DNA of 46,044 nucleotides from Nitrospira bacterium HGW-Nitrospira-1 (GTDB taxonomy: Bacteria > Nitrospirota > Thermodesulfovibrionia > Thermodesulfovibrionales > UBA6898). The notes beneath the pieces are model-generated. The model had not been told where the DNA came from. It saw only the letters and a list, made by a program, of their open reading frames with translations, and did no database searches. A program made the translations under genes and the position numbers. This document shows positions 32,843-41,444 of the stretch, piece by piece; position 1 is the stretch's first letter; each line of letters opens with the position of its first letter. Location: positions 2,352 to 48,395 of the forward strand of contig PGYF01000001.1 of the NCBI GenBank assembly GCA_002839535.1, written 5' to 3'.

Positions 32843-33535
32843 CTATAATCTTATCTTGCCTTTTCTTTCAAGCGTTGAATTCGTAAAAAGGATTGTGCCG
32901 TCTTCCAAAACAACCTTATAGATTGCTGCGGGCCTGCCCTGAGAATTTGCCGAGGGACCGGAAACAGGGTAACTCCTTTTGCCGTTATATAAAGAGAACA
33001 CCTTGTTGACATACTGTCTTGTCTCTGTAATAGGGGGAACGTTTCCATATCTTTCAACGGTCTTTGGCCCTGAATTATAAGCTGCAATCGCAAGGGTCAG
33101 ATTCCCGTTAAACTTCTCGATAAGATACCTCAGATATCTTGTTCCGCCTTCTATGTTCTCCTCAGGATTAAAGGGATTTCCGACATTCATATCATTCGCA
33201 GTTGAAGGCATAAGCTGCATGAGTCCCATAGCGCCTTTTTTTGATATCGCCCTGTGGTTGCCGTCTGATTCAGTCCTGATAACGGCATGTATCAGTTCCG
33301 GCTCGATCTCATATTTTTGTGCGGCCTTCTGAATGTAATAACTATAGTCAGTCTGAAAAACCAGGGGGTCTTTTTCGATTTTAGTTTTTTGCGCCAGGAC
33401 TTTTTGTGTCTTTTTTCCGAAAGGCGCATCCGTGTAGCAGACAACACCGTTTTCATCTACATATTTATAAATATCCGCGGAAACAGCCTCAGCAATAAAA
33501 AGCAACAAAAATAGAACTACCGACTTTCTCAGCAT
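32843..33535 (-). CDS. Lytic transglycosylase with DUF4124 domain
   Basis: A protein of 230 residues with a signal peptide (MLRKSVVLFLLLFIAEAVSA). A DUF4124 segment (IYKYVDENGVVCYTD, 22-36) is followed by an SLT domain (about 75-190). The SLT domain has the catalytic Glu in RTESDGN, then KGAMGLMQLMP and AYNSGP. The C-terminus repeats a DUF4124-like strand pair (IYKVVLEDGTILFTN). It cuts glycan strands of peptidoglycan in the periplasm. The -10 box lies only six bases before the ATG and there is no ribosome site, so the message may be leaderless. Confidence 0.9.
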   Translation of the reverse strand: MLRKSVVLFLLLFIAEAVSADIYKYVDENGVVCYTDAPFGKKTQKVLAQKTKIEKDPLVFQTDYSYYIQKAAQKYEIEPELIHAVIRTESDGNHRAISKKGAMGLMQLMPSTANDMNVGNPFNPEENIEGGTRYLRYLIEKFNGNLTLAIAAYNSGPKTVERYGNVPPITETRQYVNKVFSLYNGKRSYPVSGPSANSQGRPAAIYKVVLEDGTILFTNSTLERKGKIRL

Positions 33536-33541
33536 ATGAAA

Positions 33542-33570
33542 ATCTTAACATTAAACCTGTTGAGTGTCAA
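33542..33570 (-). promoter_or_regulatory. Putative promoter of the transglycosylase-nadA unit
   Basis: A perfect -35 TTGACA (33570-33565), a 17-base spacer and TAAGAT (33547-33542) on the minus strand. The start codon follows six bases after the -10 box, the same geometry as at coaE. Confidence 0.45.
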
Positions 33571-33628
33571 TATTGGGCTGGTTGAAAAAGCTGAGAATTT
33601 TCCTCATCCACACATAAAGGGGAGGAAA

Positions 33629-34267
33629 TCAAACCCTTCTCTCATTAGGGTCAAAGATGTATTTATGGATCTGTATATTCAGCCTGACACGCAGCCTGTC
33701 TTCAATAATCCACGCAGCAAGGTCTCTGGGGCGCAGCATTCCGAAAGCCGGAGAAAACAATACCTTACACCTTTCTTCAAGCCCATATCGCGAGACGATC
33801 TCTTTTGACCATTCATAGTCATCCCTGCTGCATATCACAAATTTCACTTCATCAGTATTTTTTATCATCTCCAGGTTTGTGAGATCCATTTTATCGCTCA
33901 TGCCGCTGCCTGGAGTCTTCATGTCAAGGATAATTGTCGCACGTTTATCGAGTTCTCCTATATTCATTGATCCGTTCGTTTCAACCAGCGCCTCATAGCC
34001 TCTGTCCAACAATTCTCTCATCAGGGAAATAGTTTCCTGTCCCTGGAGCAAGGGTTCGCCGCCGGTAATTTCCACCAGCCGCACTCCTGCTGAGGAAACC
34101 TGGGCCGCAATATCTCCAACCTCCATCTCAACGCCCTCGTCATAAGAGTATTTTGTGTCGCAGTATACACACCTGAGGTTGCACCCGCTGAGTCTTATAA
34201 AGGTGCAGGGCAGACCTGCAAAGGTAGACTCTCCCTGAATACCGGTAAATATTTCACAGACTTTCAT
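33629..34267 (-). CDS. queE: 7-carboxy-7-deazaguanine synthase
   Basis: A small radical SAM enzyme of 212 residues in queuosine/7-deazaguanine synthesis; it converts 6-carboxytetrahydropterin to CDG. Signatures are IFTGIQGES at the N-terminus, SGCNLRCVYCDT (Cys29, Cys33, Cys36), VEITGGEPLLQ and VETNGS. No other queuosine gene is next to it. It precedes the transglycosylase gene with a 93-base gap that holds that gene's promoter. It belongs to the housekeeping set and not to the lipid cluster. Confidence 0.92.
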   Translation of the reverse strand: MKVCEIFTGIQGESTFAGLPCTFIRLSGCNLRCVYCDTKYSYDEGVEMEVGDIAAQVSSAGVRLVEITGGEPLLQGQETISLMRELLDRGYEALVETNGSMNIGELDKRATIILDMKTPGSGMSDKMDLTNLEMIKNTDEVKFVICSRDDYEWSKEIVSRYGLEERCKVLFSPAFGMLRPRDLAAWIIEDRLRVRLNIQIHKYIFDPNERRV

Positions 34268-34347
34268 TTAACGATTCTCTTCCACAGAAAGACAGCAGCA
34301 AGTCTTTCTGAAACGCTGAATTGCCGGCGCTAATGTTTGTCTTCACG

Positions 34348-35202
34348 TCAGTCTTCACCCTTCATTGTTAAATAGCCGGAAAAAAGTATCAGAACACCTC
34401 CGAAAGCAGAGTATATCCCTGGTTTTTCATTTAACAATAGCATACTTAAAAGTATTGCGCTCACAGGCTCGATATACCCAAGCACCGCAGCCCTGTTTGC
34501 CGTTACTGTCTGGAGACCTTTAAAATAGAGGATTGGCGCAATAGTGGAATGCACGATTCCCATGACCAGAAAACTCCTCCAGGCATGCAAGGGAACTGCT
34601 CGTATAAAAGGCAAAAGCATGACCACGATAAAAGTATTAGCCCAAAAAGACAGGACTACAGGGGAAAAATGTCTGGAATAGCTTCTGGAGAGGATGATGA
34701 TAATCGCATAAAAAAGGCCCGAGGCAAGTCCGGCAGCCAGACCATATCCATGCGCCTCGCCTACAGAGAAACCGTTCAGAAGAATCCATAGTCCTGCTGA
34801 AGCAATAACCATGGCTGTTATCAACCTCAGCGTCGCCTTTTCCCCTAAAAATGCTGACGCAAGAAACGCAACAATGATAGGAGCGGTATAATGAGTGAGT
34901 ACTGCATTTGCGATCGTGGTATTCTGGAAGGCATAAAAGAACGTGAAATTATTCAGCATTGAAACAATTCCCAGGATAAAAGGATAGGAAAGTTTTTTCA
35001 GTCCTGTAATTTCCCCCCGGTATTTTTTTTGCGAGACAACAACTCCCTGTATCATTATGGACACAAGCAGAGAATAAAAAATGAGGACATGAATTTCAAC
35101 TTCTGATAATCTTACGAGAATGCCGATTGAACTCCAGAGAAGTATGGCGAAAAGGATAAAAAAATAGCCTGTTCTACGAGACTCCGTTGTAAGATTATTC
35201 AT
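34348..35202 (-). CDS. EamA/DMT-family transporter
   Basis: An inner-membrane protein of 284 residues with about ten hydrophobic segments in two EamA repeats. The first repeat begins near FFILFAILLWSSIGI, and the second near GYGLAAGLASGLFYAI. ILYFKGLQTVTANRAAVLG and YIEPVSAILLSMLLLNE are typical of the second repeat. Family members export amino acids, nucleosides or drugs; the substrate cannot be predicted. It is transcribed divergently from rarA across 89 bases. Confidence 0.88.
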   Translation of the reverse strand: MNNLTTESRRTGYFFILFAILLWSSIGILVRLSEVEIHVLIFYSLLVSIMIQGVVVSQKKYRGEITGLKKLSYPFILGIVSMLNNFTFFYAFQNTTIANAVLTHYTAPIIVAFLASAFLGEKATLRLITAMVIASAGLWILLNGFSVGEAHGYGLAAGLASGLFYAIIIILSRSYSRHFSPVVLSFWANTFIVVMLLPFIRAVPLHAWRSFLVMGIVHSTIAPILYFKGLQTVTANRAAVLGYIEPVSAILLSMLLLNEKPGIYSAFGGVLILFSGYLTMKGED

Positions 35203-35291
35203 TCTTTATATCCTGTATAATTATAAAATTGTGAGTTGTTCATTTTACCATAAGGCTGGACAGCCAAGGCAAAAAAGGGTTACATTTCAAC

Positions 35292-36524
35292 ATGGAACTT
35301 TTTAATGACAAAACTGTAAAAGAACCCCTTGCCTTTCGCATGAGTCCCCGGAACACCGATGAATACGTTGGGCAGGAGCATATTTTAGGCAAAGGCAAGC
35401 TCTTAAGGAGGGCAATCGAAGCTGACAGGATAACCTCCCTGATCCTCTACGGTCCGCCAGGCACAGGCAAGACAGCGCTGGCAAAGGTAATAGCCGAAAA
35501 GACCAGGGCGCATTTTGAATGGCTGAACGCGGCCACTGCCGGGTTGGATGAGTTGAGAAAGATCATTCAGGCAGCCCGGGCACGCAAGTCAGGGGGTATG
35601 CGCACGATTCTATTCCTCGATGAAATTCACCGGTTCAATAAACTCCAACAGGACGCCCTGCTGCCGGACGTCGAGGAAGGGAATATCACATTGATAGCCG
35701 CTACAGTGGAGAACCCTTTCTTCTATGTGAACTCCGCGCTGCTTTCCCGGAGTCAGGTATTCGAATTAAAACCTCTTTCAGAAGAAGACATACTAAAGAT
35801 ACTCCGCAACAGCCTCGCTGATAAAGAACGCGGATTGGGCAATCTCAGGATATCTGTCCCGGAAGACGCCTTGCGGCATATAGCAGGGATGTCGGATGGA
35901 GACGGCCGAAAGGCATTGTCAGCCCTTGAAATAGCAGCGCTCACAACCGTGCCTGACAAAGATGAATGCATCCATATAACACTCCCCATTGCAGAGGAAT
36001 CCATCCAGAAAAAGGTGGTGTTCTATGACAAAAAAGGAGACCAGCATTACGATACAATATCCGCCTTCATAAAGAGTATGCGCGGTTCTGACCCTGATGC
36101 TGCGGTATATTACCTCGCAAAGATGATATACGCCGGAGAAGACCCCAGGTTTATTGCCAGAAGGATTGTTATCTGCGCCTCCGAAGACGTCGGAAACGCA
36201 GACCCTATGGCCTTAGTCGTCGCTATATCCGCCTTAAAATCAGTTGAGTTCATCGGCATGCCGGAGGCAAGAATACCCCTGGCGCAGGCAGCTATCTATA
36301 TCGCCAATGCCCCGAAAAGCAACGCCTGTTACAAGGCCATCGAGGCTGCCCTTGAAGATATCAAAAATGAACAGACCCTGGAGACGCCGAATCACCTGAA
36401 GGACAGCCATTATCCAGGAGCCGGGAAGTTAGGCCATGGGAAAGACTACAAATATCCGCATGACTTTGGTGGATATGTAGAACAGGAATACTTAAAGAAA
36501 AAGAAAAAATATTATACTCCCTGA
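35292..36524 (+). CDS. rarA: Replication-associated recombination protein A (AAA+ ATPase)
   Basis: A protein of 410 residues of the RarA/MgsA/WRNIP1 family, which acts at stalled replication forks. Walker A is GPPGTGKT (54-61), Walker B is FLDEIHRFNK, and the sensor region reads LIAATVENPFF. The C-terminal tetramerisation region contains IKSMRGSDPDAAVYYLAKM and NHLKDSHYPGAGKLGHG. It is the only plus-strand gene in the middle of the window. It converges with coaD across a 33-base gap. Confidence 0.93.
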   Translation: MELFNDKTVKEPLAFRMSPRNTDEYVGQEHILGKGKLLRRAIEADRITSLILYGPPGTGKTALAKVIAEKTRAHFEWLNAATAGLDELRKIIQAARARKSGGMRTILFLDEIHRFNKLQQDALLPDVEEGNITLIAATVENPFFYVNSALLSRSQVFELKPLSEEDILKILRNSLADKERGLGNLRISVPEDALRHIAGMSDGDGRKALSALEIAALTTVPDKDECIHITLPIAEESIQKKVVFYDKKGDQHYDTISAFIKSMRGSDPDAAVYYLAKMIYAGEDPRFIARRIVICASEDVGNADPMALVVAISALKSVEFIGMPEARIPLAQAAIYIANAPKSNACYKAIEAALEDIKNEQTLETPNHLKDSHYPGAGKLGHGKDYKYPHDFGGYVEQEYLKKKKKYYTP

Positions 36525-36557
36525 ATTATCGACAGTCTCAAAATAATAACAACTCTC

Positions 36558-37061
36558 TCAGCAGTTCTTGCCTTTCATGCGTTTGAATTTCTCTTTCAGG
36601 GCCTTTTCTACAGTCAAAGGCACAAGCCCTTTTACACAACCGCCCAACAAGGCGATTTCCTTGACAATCGTTGCAGTCAGGTAAGAGTATTCTTCACTGG
36701 GCATCATGAAAACCGTTTCAATCTCTGAACGCAGACGCCTGTTCATGAGCGCCATCTGAAGTTCATATTCAAAATCCGAAACAGCCCTTAAACCGCGGAT
36801 AATAGCGACGCCTTTTTTCTCTTTTACATAATCAACAAGAAGCCCGTCAAAGACTTCGCATCTGACTCTGTCATATTTTTTTAATGTCTTTTCTATCAGA
36901 GAAAGCCGCTCTTCAATAGTAAAAAGAGGGATTTTTTTCAGGCTGGGGGCAAGGGCCACGATCACCTCGTCAAAAATCCCAAGACTTCGTATGACAAGGT
37001 CAAGATGTCCGTTTGTAAAAGGGTCGAATGTTCCCGGATAAATCGCGATTTTTTTCTTCAT
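36558..37061 (-). CDS. coaD: Phosphopantetheine adenylyltransferase
   Basis: Catalyses the penultimate step of CoA synthesis, adenylation of 4'-phosphopantetheine. The 167-residue protein has the nucleotidyltransferase motif GTFDPFTNGHLD (10-21), IRGLRAVSDFEYE and the late EYSYLTATIVKEIALLGG. It overlaps the rsmD stop by four bases (ATGA), a frequent rsmD-coaD pairing in bacteria. Confidence 0.95.
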   Translation of the reverse strand: MKKKIAIYPGTFDPFTNGHLDLVIRSLGIFDEVIVALAPSLKKIPLFTIEERLSLIEKTLKKYDRVRCEVFDGLLVDYVKEKKGVAIIRGLRAVSDFEYELQMALMNRRLRSEIETVFMMPSEEYSYLTATIVKEIALLGGCVKGLVPLTVEKALKEKFKRMKGKNC

Positions 37062-37636
37062 TGTTCTTTCCTGTATAATGTTATTATTGTGCCGCCGTAC
37101 TTATAATCTTTTGTCTTTTTGATATTCTGCATATGAGCAGGAAGCGCTGTTTTGGAGAAATGCTCAACCAGGATGCATCCATGGTCTTTCAGCATGCTGT
37201 ATTTCGCAATACAGGGGAGCGCCCTCTCAATTTCATCAGACTGATATGGGGGATCAGCAAATATAATATCAAATTTCAGCCCTGTTCTCATAGCCCTCTG
37301 CAAAAAAGTTTCAGCTTTTTCCCGATACACAGCGGCCCTGTCATCCAGTCCTGTCTTGCGGATATAATCCGTAATCGCCTTTGCCCGCACAAGGCTGCTT
37401 TCAACAAAATAAACCTTTTCAGCGCCCCTTGATAATGCCTCTAACCCCACAGCGCCTGTCCCGGCATAAAGGTCCAGAAACAATGCGTGATCTATCTCAG
37501 CCCGCACTATGTCAAATATGGCTTCCCTGACCTTTGAAGATGTTGGTCTGAGTTCGTCGCCGTCAGATGAGGTGAAGATTTTTTTTGAGGCAGCAACCTT
37601 TCGCCCCTTGAGTCTTCCACTGGAAATCCGGACCAT
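37058..37636 (-). CDS. rsmD: 16S rRNA (guanine966-N2)-methyltransferase
   Basis: A protein of 192 residues that methylates G966 of 16S rRNA. It starts with RISSGRLKGRKV and has LRPTSSKVREAIFDI, the SAM motif FLDLYAGTGAVGLEALSRGA and the catalytic DPPY (FADPPYQSDE). It lies in an operon between purN (11 bases upstream) and coaD (four-base overlap). Confidence 0.94.
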   Translation of the reverse strand: MVRISSGRLKGRKVAASKKIFTSSDGDELRPTSSKVREAIFDIVRAEIDHALFLDLYAGTGAVGLEALSRGAEKVYFVESSLVRAKAITDYIRKTGLDDRAAVYREKAETFLQRAMRTGLKFDIIFADPPYQSDEIERALPCIAKYSMLKDHGCILVEHFSKTALPAHMQNIKKTKDYKYGGTIITLYRKEQ

Positions 37637-37647
37637 GTTCTCTCTTT

Positions 37648-38304
37648 TTATTTCCCCGGCAGCGGGTTAATAAAAGGCCTGTCATCAAAAGCCGCGCCTT
37701 TGATCCTGACCTTGCGGCCGTGTATCTCAAGCCTGCCCTCAGAAAACATTTTAATGGCCTCTGGAAATATCTTATGTTCGAGTCTGAGAATCCTTTCAGA
37801 CAGCGTTTCCTCTGTGTCATCGTCATTTACCGGAACCGCCGCCTGAATGATGACAGGTCCGGTATCCATCCCTTCATCCACAAAATGCACTGTACACCCG
37901 GATATCTTTACTCCATAATCGTTGGCCTGTTTTTGTCCATGCAGTCCTGGAAATGAAGGCAAAAGGGCCGGATGTATATTCATAACGCTGTCAGGGTAAG
38001 CAGCCAGCAAAGGCTTTCCGATTACTCTCATAAAACCGGCCAGGATAACCAGTTCAACCCCCCTTTTCTTCAGTTCGGATGCAATGTCCCTGAAGTATTC
38101 ATCCCGTGAGCTGTAGTCCTTTGGACGCATGACAAGATACTCTATCCCATGTTTTTTGGCCCTCTCAATCGAGAAGGCCTTTGGGTTATCTGTTATAAGC
38201 ACAAGTATCTGGGCGTGGATGCAGCCGGTTTCAATTGAATCAATAATAGCCTGGAAATTAGACCCCCGGCCAGAGGCAAGCGCTCCTATTTTCAGAGTTT
38301 TCAT
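37648..38304 (-). CDS. purN: Phosphoribosylglycinamide formyltransferase
   Basis: Transfers the formyl group of 10-formyltetrahydrofolate to GAR in purine synthesis. The start at 38304 (MKTLKIGALASGRGSN) gives 218 residues and places AAGG nine bases upstream; a longer frame to 38364 would overlap the chaperone gene. Motifs are ASGRGSNFQAI, MNIHPALLPSFPG, and HFVDEGMDTGPVIIQ with the catalytic Asp. It is downstream of the SurA-like gene and upstream of rsmD, with tight spacing. Confidence 0.93.
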   Translation of the reverse strand: MKTLKIGALASGRGSNFQAIIDSIETGCIHAQILVLITDNPKAFSIERAKKHGIEYLVMRPKDYSSRDEYFRDIASELKKRGVELVILAGFMRVIGKPLLAAYPDSVMNIHPALLPSFPGLHGQKQANDYGVKISGCTVHFVDEGMDTGPVIIQAAVPVNDDDTEETLSERILRLEHKIFPEAIKMFSEGRLEIHGRKVRIKGAAFDDRPFINPLPGK

Positions 38305-38315
38305 AAACATACGCC

Positions 38316-39275
38316 TTAAGGCTTTACCTCGATAAATGCCTTCTCCCTGAGCGATTTTATCCATGCATTATATTTTTCAGTAAAAATCTTATTATCAAGC
38401 ATCCTCTTTGCTTCTTCCATCATCTCATCCTTATTTTTGGCCTCCACCCTGGATTCAAGTTTAATGATATGAAGACCACTCTCAGTCCAGAACGGTTTGC
38501 TGACGTCGCCAGGCTTCATCCCGGATATAACGTCTATGAAATTCCTGTTCAGATGGCTTTTTTTCAATACACCCAAATCACCGCCGGCGCTTGCAGATGG
38601 GTCCTCGGAATACTGTTTTGCAAGGTCGTTGAAATTCCCGCCCTGCTCTATTTTTTTGAGCACTTCTCCGGCTCTATCTTCAAGCCTGCCTTGGTCGGCG
38701 TCTTTTTGTTTCTTGAATAATATCTGGCTTATTCTATAGCTCTCCGTATCTTCCAATGCCTCTTTATTTTCAGCGACGAATTTTTTGAGATCTTCATCGG
38801 TTATGACAATCTTGTTTCTTATCTGCATATTGACAAGCTTGCTGACAATTATCTGCTCACTGAGCCTTTTCCTGTATTCTTCATAGGTGAAACCCTCGCC
38901 CTTCAGAGATTCGCTGAAGGCAGCCTCTGACATTGCATATTTCTTTTTTATGCTGTTGATAGTCTCCTGAAGTTCTTCATCAGAGGCCCTTATTCCAATA
39001 TTTTTTGCCTCTTGCATCTGTAATCTTGCGTTAATAAGTGTTTCGAGAAACAATGCCTCATTTTCCCTGAATACCCTTCTCTTTTCATCGCCTTGAAGCC
39101 CTTTTACAGTTGGCGAAGCATCTGCCTCCATAGTTTTATACAACTCGCTCCAGGTTATTACATCCTGGTTTACAATAGCAACAATTCTGTCCAGAAGCTC
39201 CGCAGCATGACTGAGACTGGAAAACAGGAAGATGCAAACAATTATCATCATTCCAATACGATTCGCTTTAAACAT
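38316..39275 (-). CDS. SurA/PpiC-like periplasmic chaperone and peptidyl-prolyl isomerase
   Basis: About 319 residues from the ATG at 39275, chosen because GGGAGGG lies five bases upstream and a signal peptide starts there (MFKANRIGMM, then FLFSSLSHA-AELLD). A SurA N-domain (DRIVAIVNQDVITWSEL) is followed by one parvulin domain (about 185-280, with QYSEDPSASAGGDLG and HIIKLE). It helps outer-membrane proteins fold in the periplasm. It has one parvulin domain, whereas E. coli SurA has two. It forms an operon with purN. Confidence 0.88.
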   Translation of the reverse strand: MFKANRIGMMIIVCIFLFSSLSHAAELLDRIVAIVNQDVITWSELYKTMEADASPTVKGLQGDEKRRVFRENEALFLETLINARLQMQEAKNIGIRASDEELQETINSIKKKYAMSEAAFSESLKGEGFTYEEYRKRLSEQIIVSKLVNMQIRNKIVITDEDLKKFVAENKEALEDTESYRISQILFKKQKDADQGRLEDRAGEVLKKIEQGGNFNDLAKQYSEDPSASAGGDLGVLKKSHLNRNFIDVISGMKPGDVSKPFWTESGLHIIKLESRVEAKNKDEMMEEAKRMLDNKIFTEKYNAWIKSLREKAFIEVKP

Positions 39276-39300
39276 TCTGTCCCTCCCGATTCTTACCATA

Positions 39301-39340
39301 ATTATACAGGTTAGCCCTTAATTATATAGGTTAGCCCTTA
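39301..39340. repeat. 20-bp tandem duplication at the fabD 3' end
   Basis: ATTATACAGGTTAGCCCTTA (39301-39320) and ATTATATAGGTTAGCCCTTA (39321-39340) differ at one base. The second copy covers the last codons and stop of fabD; the first is its downstream duplicate. Confidence 0.75.
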
Positions 39341-40260
39341 AGCTCTCCGAGTGTTCTGTTCAGGCTTGCGGAGTCTTCAACATTATAAAGTTTTACAGAA
39401 GGCTCTATCCGCCTGATAAGTCCTGTAAGCGTCTTGCCGGGGCCAACCTCAATAAAGGCGTCTATGCCGGTCTCGACCATATTTTTTACCGAGTCTTCCC
39501 ATAATAAGGGGCTGTTTAACTGTCTAATGAGAGACGCCTTAATCCTTTCCGCAGTTGTTAAAAATACTGCGTCTGCGTTGTTCATAATAGGGACTTCAGG
39601 GTCCTTTATTTCGATGGTATTGAGGAGTTCAGCCAGCCTGTTCGACGCCTTTGCCATTAAAGCACAATGTGACGGCACACTGACCGCCAGGGCAAGCGCC
39701 CTTTTTGCGCCGGCATTCTTTGCCAGCTTCATCGCATCTTCAACAGCCTGTTTCTCTCCCGCGATAACGATCTGTCCGGGGGAATTATAATTTGCAGGAG
39801 AAACGTATCCTGTTTCAACAGAGCGGCATATGTCATCCACCTTCTGCCGGTCGAGTCCGATAATTGCCGCCATCAGCCCCTGTCCTTCGGGCACAGCCTC
39901 CTGCATAAACATCCCCCTTTTTTCAGTAAGCAGCGCTGCCTCTTTAAAGGAGATGACGCCTGCAGCAACAATTGCTGAATATTCACCGAGGCTGTGTCCT
40001 GCCATAACATGGGCTGTAATTCCATGGGAAGACAGCGCCTTGTAAGCTGCAATACCGGCGGTCAGGATACAGGGCTGCGTACGGAAAGTCTTATTTAACT
40101 CTTCCTGGGGGCCGTTAAAACTCAGTTCTTTGACATCATAGCCGAGCGTTTCAGAGGCCTCCTCATACAGCCTATGAACCTCATCAAAATTTTCACAGAG
40201 GTCTTTTCCCATCCCAACATACTGCGACCCCTGTCCCGGAAATACAAAGGCTATTTTCAT
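39331..40260 (-). CDS. fabD: Malonyl-CoA:ACP transacylase
   Basis: Loads malonyl groups on ACP for fatty acid synthesis. The 309-residue protein has FPGQGSQYVGMG at the N-terminus, the nucleophile Ser90 in AGHSLGEYSA, the catalytic His in VPSHCALM, and EVGPGKTLTGL near the end. It is the only transacylase in the window, so it probably also provides malonyl-ACP to the lipid cluster, which has none. It overlaps etfA by four bases (ATGA), an unusual partner. Confidence 0.94.
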   Translation of the reverse strand: MKIAFVFPGQGSQYVGMGKDLCENFDEVHRLYEEASETLGYDVKELSFNGPQEELNKTFRTQPCILTAGIAAYKALSSHGITAHVMAGHSLGEYSAIVAAGVISFKEAALLTEKRGMFMQEAVPEGQGLMAAIIGLDRQKVDDICRSVETGYVSPANYNSPGQIVIAGEKQAVEDAMKLAKNAGAKRALALAVSVPSHCALMAKASNRLAELLNTIEIKDPEVPIMNNADAVFLTTAERIKASLIRQLNSPLLWEDSVKNMVETGIDAFIEVGPGKTLTGLIRRIEPSVKLYNVEDSASLNRTLGELKG

Positions 40261-41444
40261 ATTCCCTTTGCCTCTTTTATCTTTCTTGTCAGCATCGGGA
40301 CAATTTCAAATAAATCTCCCACAATGCCGTAAGTGGCGATATTAAAAATCGGGGCCTCGGGGTTTTTATTGATCGCAATGATAATATCCGACGACTGCAT
40401 TCCGACTATATGCTGCACAGCGCCCGAGATCCCGCAGGCAATATATATCTTTGGCCCTACGGTCTTTCCCGTCTGTCCCACCTGGTGACTGTAGGGGATC
40501 CATCCCTCATCAACAGCAGCCCTTGACGCGCCAAGAGATGCTCCCAGCGCCCCGGCGAGTTCGTGGAGCAATTTGAAGCCCTTTTCGCCGCCTGTTCCTC
40601 TTCCTCCGGCAACGATAATATTGGCTTCCTGCAGATTTACGGAAATATCAGAGACCTCTTTGACGATCTCCAACACCTTTGTGCGCGACCTTACCTTATC
40701 AGCCTTTACCGCAATGATCTCTCCCAGTCCGGATTCATCATATACGCCCCTCTTCATCACCCTGGGCCTGACAGTTGCCATCTGCGGCCGTGTATGAGGG
40801 CAGAGTATGGCAGCCATGATATTCCCTCCGAAGGCAGGACGTATCTGGATAAGATTTTTTGCAGCTTCATCTATTTCAAGAGATGTACAGTCAGCGGTCA
40901 ATCCTGTCTTAAGCCTTGCTGCAACCCTCGGAATAAAAGACCTGCCTATAGGCGTTGCTCCGGCAAGGACTATCTCAGGTTTATATCGCTCAATAAGATC
41001 CGAAAGCAGGCCTGCATAGGGTTCATCATTGAAGGCGCTGACTAATGCGTCGGCGCAGTGATAGACCCTGTCGGCGCCCCACTTTATCAGCTCCTGCGCC
41101 TCCTCCTCTGTTGCGCCAAAGAGTACGGCGGAAACTTCTGTCCCAAGTTTATCAGCAAGTTTTTTACCTATCCCGAGCAACTCAAAGGATACGCCTGCAA
41201 TAACGCCTTCCCGTTGTTCAGCGTAAATCCAGACGCCACTGCCCTGTCCCTTTTCTTTTTTATCGGACGCCTCCTCGATCTCATATATCGCGCCCTCAGG
41301 GCAAACACTAAGGCAGGCGCGGCATAACTGGCAGTTCTCAGTAATCTCCGCCTTATCGTCTTGCATAACAATAGCGTCAAAAGGACATGACTGGATACAG
41401 GACTCACAACCGCTGCATTTATCTCTATTGACCTTTATAAACAT
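40257..41444 (-). CDS. etfA: Electron transfer flavoprotein alpha subunit with N-terminal ferredoxin domain
   Basis: A protein of 395 residues. Residues 1-60 hold two 4Fe-4S motifs (CSGCESCIQSCP and CQLCRACLSVCP). The ETF alpha domains follow. The C-terminal FAD domain has VAGGRGTGGEKGF, ALGASLGASRAAVDEGW, SHQVGQTGKTVGPKIYIACG and INKNPEAPIFNIATYG. The ferredoxin fusion is typical of anaerobes, where such ETFs link acyl-CoA dehydrogenases or lactate/electron-bifurcating systems to ferredoxin. It overlaps etfB by ten bases and fabD by four. Confidence 0.93.
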   Translation of the reverse strand: MFIKVNRDKCSGCESCIQSCPFDAIVMQDDKAEITENCQLCRACLSVCPEGAIYEIEEASDKKEKGQGSGVWIYAEQREGVIAGVSFELLGIGKKLADKLGTEVSAVLFGATEEEAQELIKWGADRVYHCADALVSAFNDEPYAGLLSDLIERYKPEIVLAGATPIGRSFIPRVAARLKTGLTADCTSLEIDEAAKNLIQIRPAFGGNIMAAILCPHTRPQMATVRPRVMKRGVYDESGLGEIIAVKADKVRSRTKVLEIVKEVSDISVNLQEANIIVAGGRGTGGEKGFKLLHELAGALGASLGASRAAVDEGWIPYSHQVGQTGKTVGPKIYIACGISGAVQHIVGMQSSDIIIAINKNPEAPIFNIATYGIVGDLFEIVPMLTRKIKEAKGI

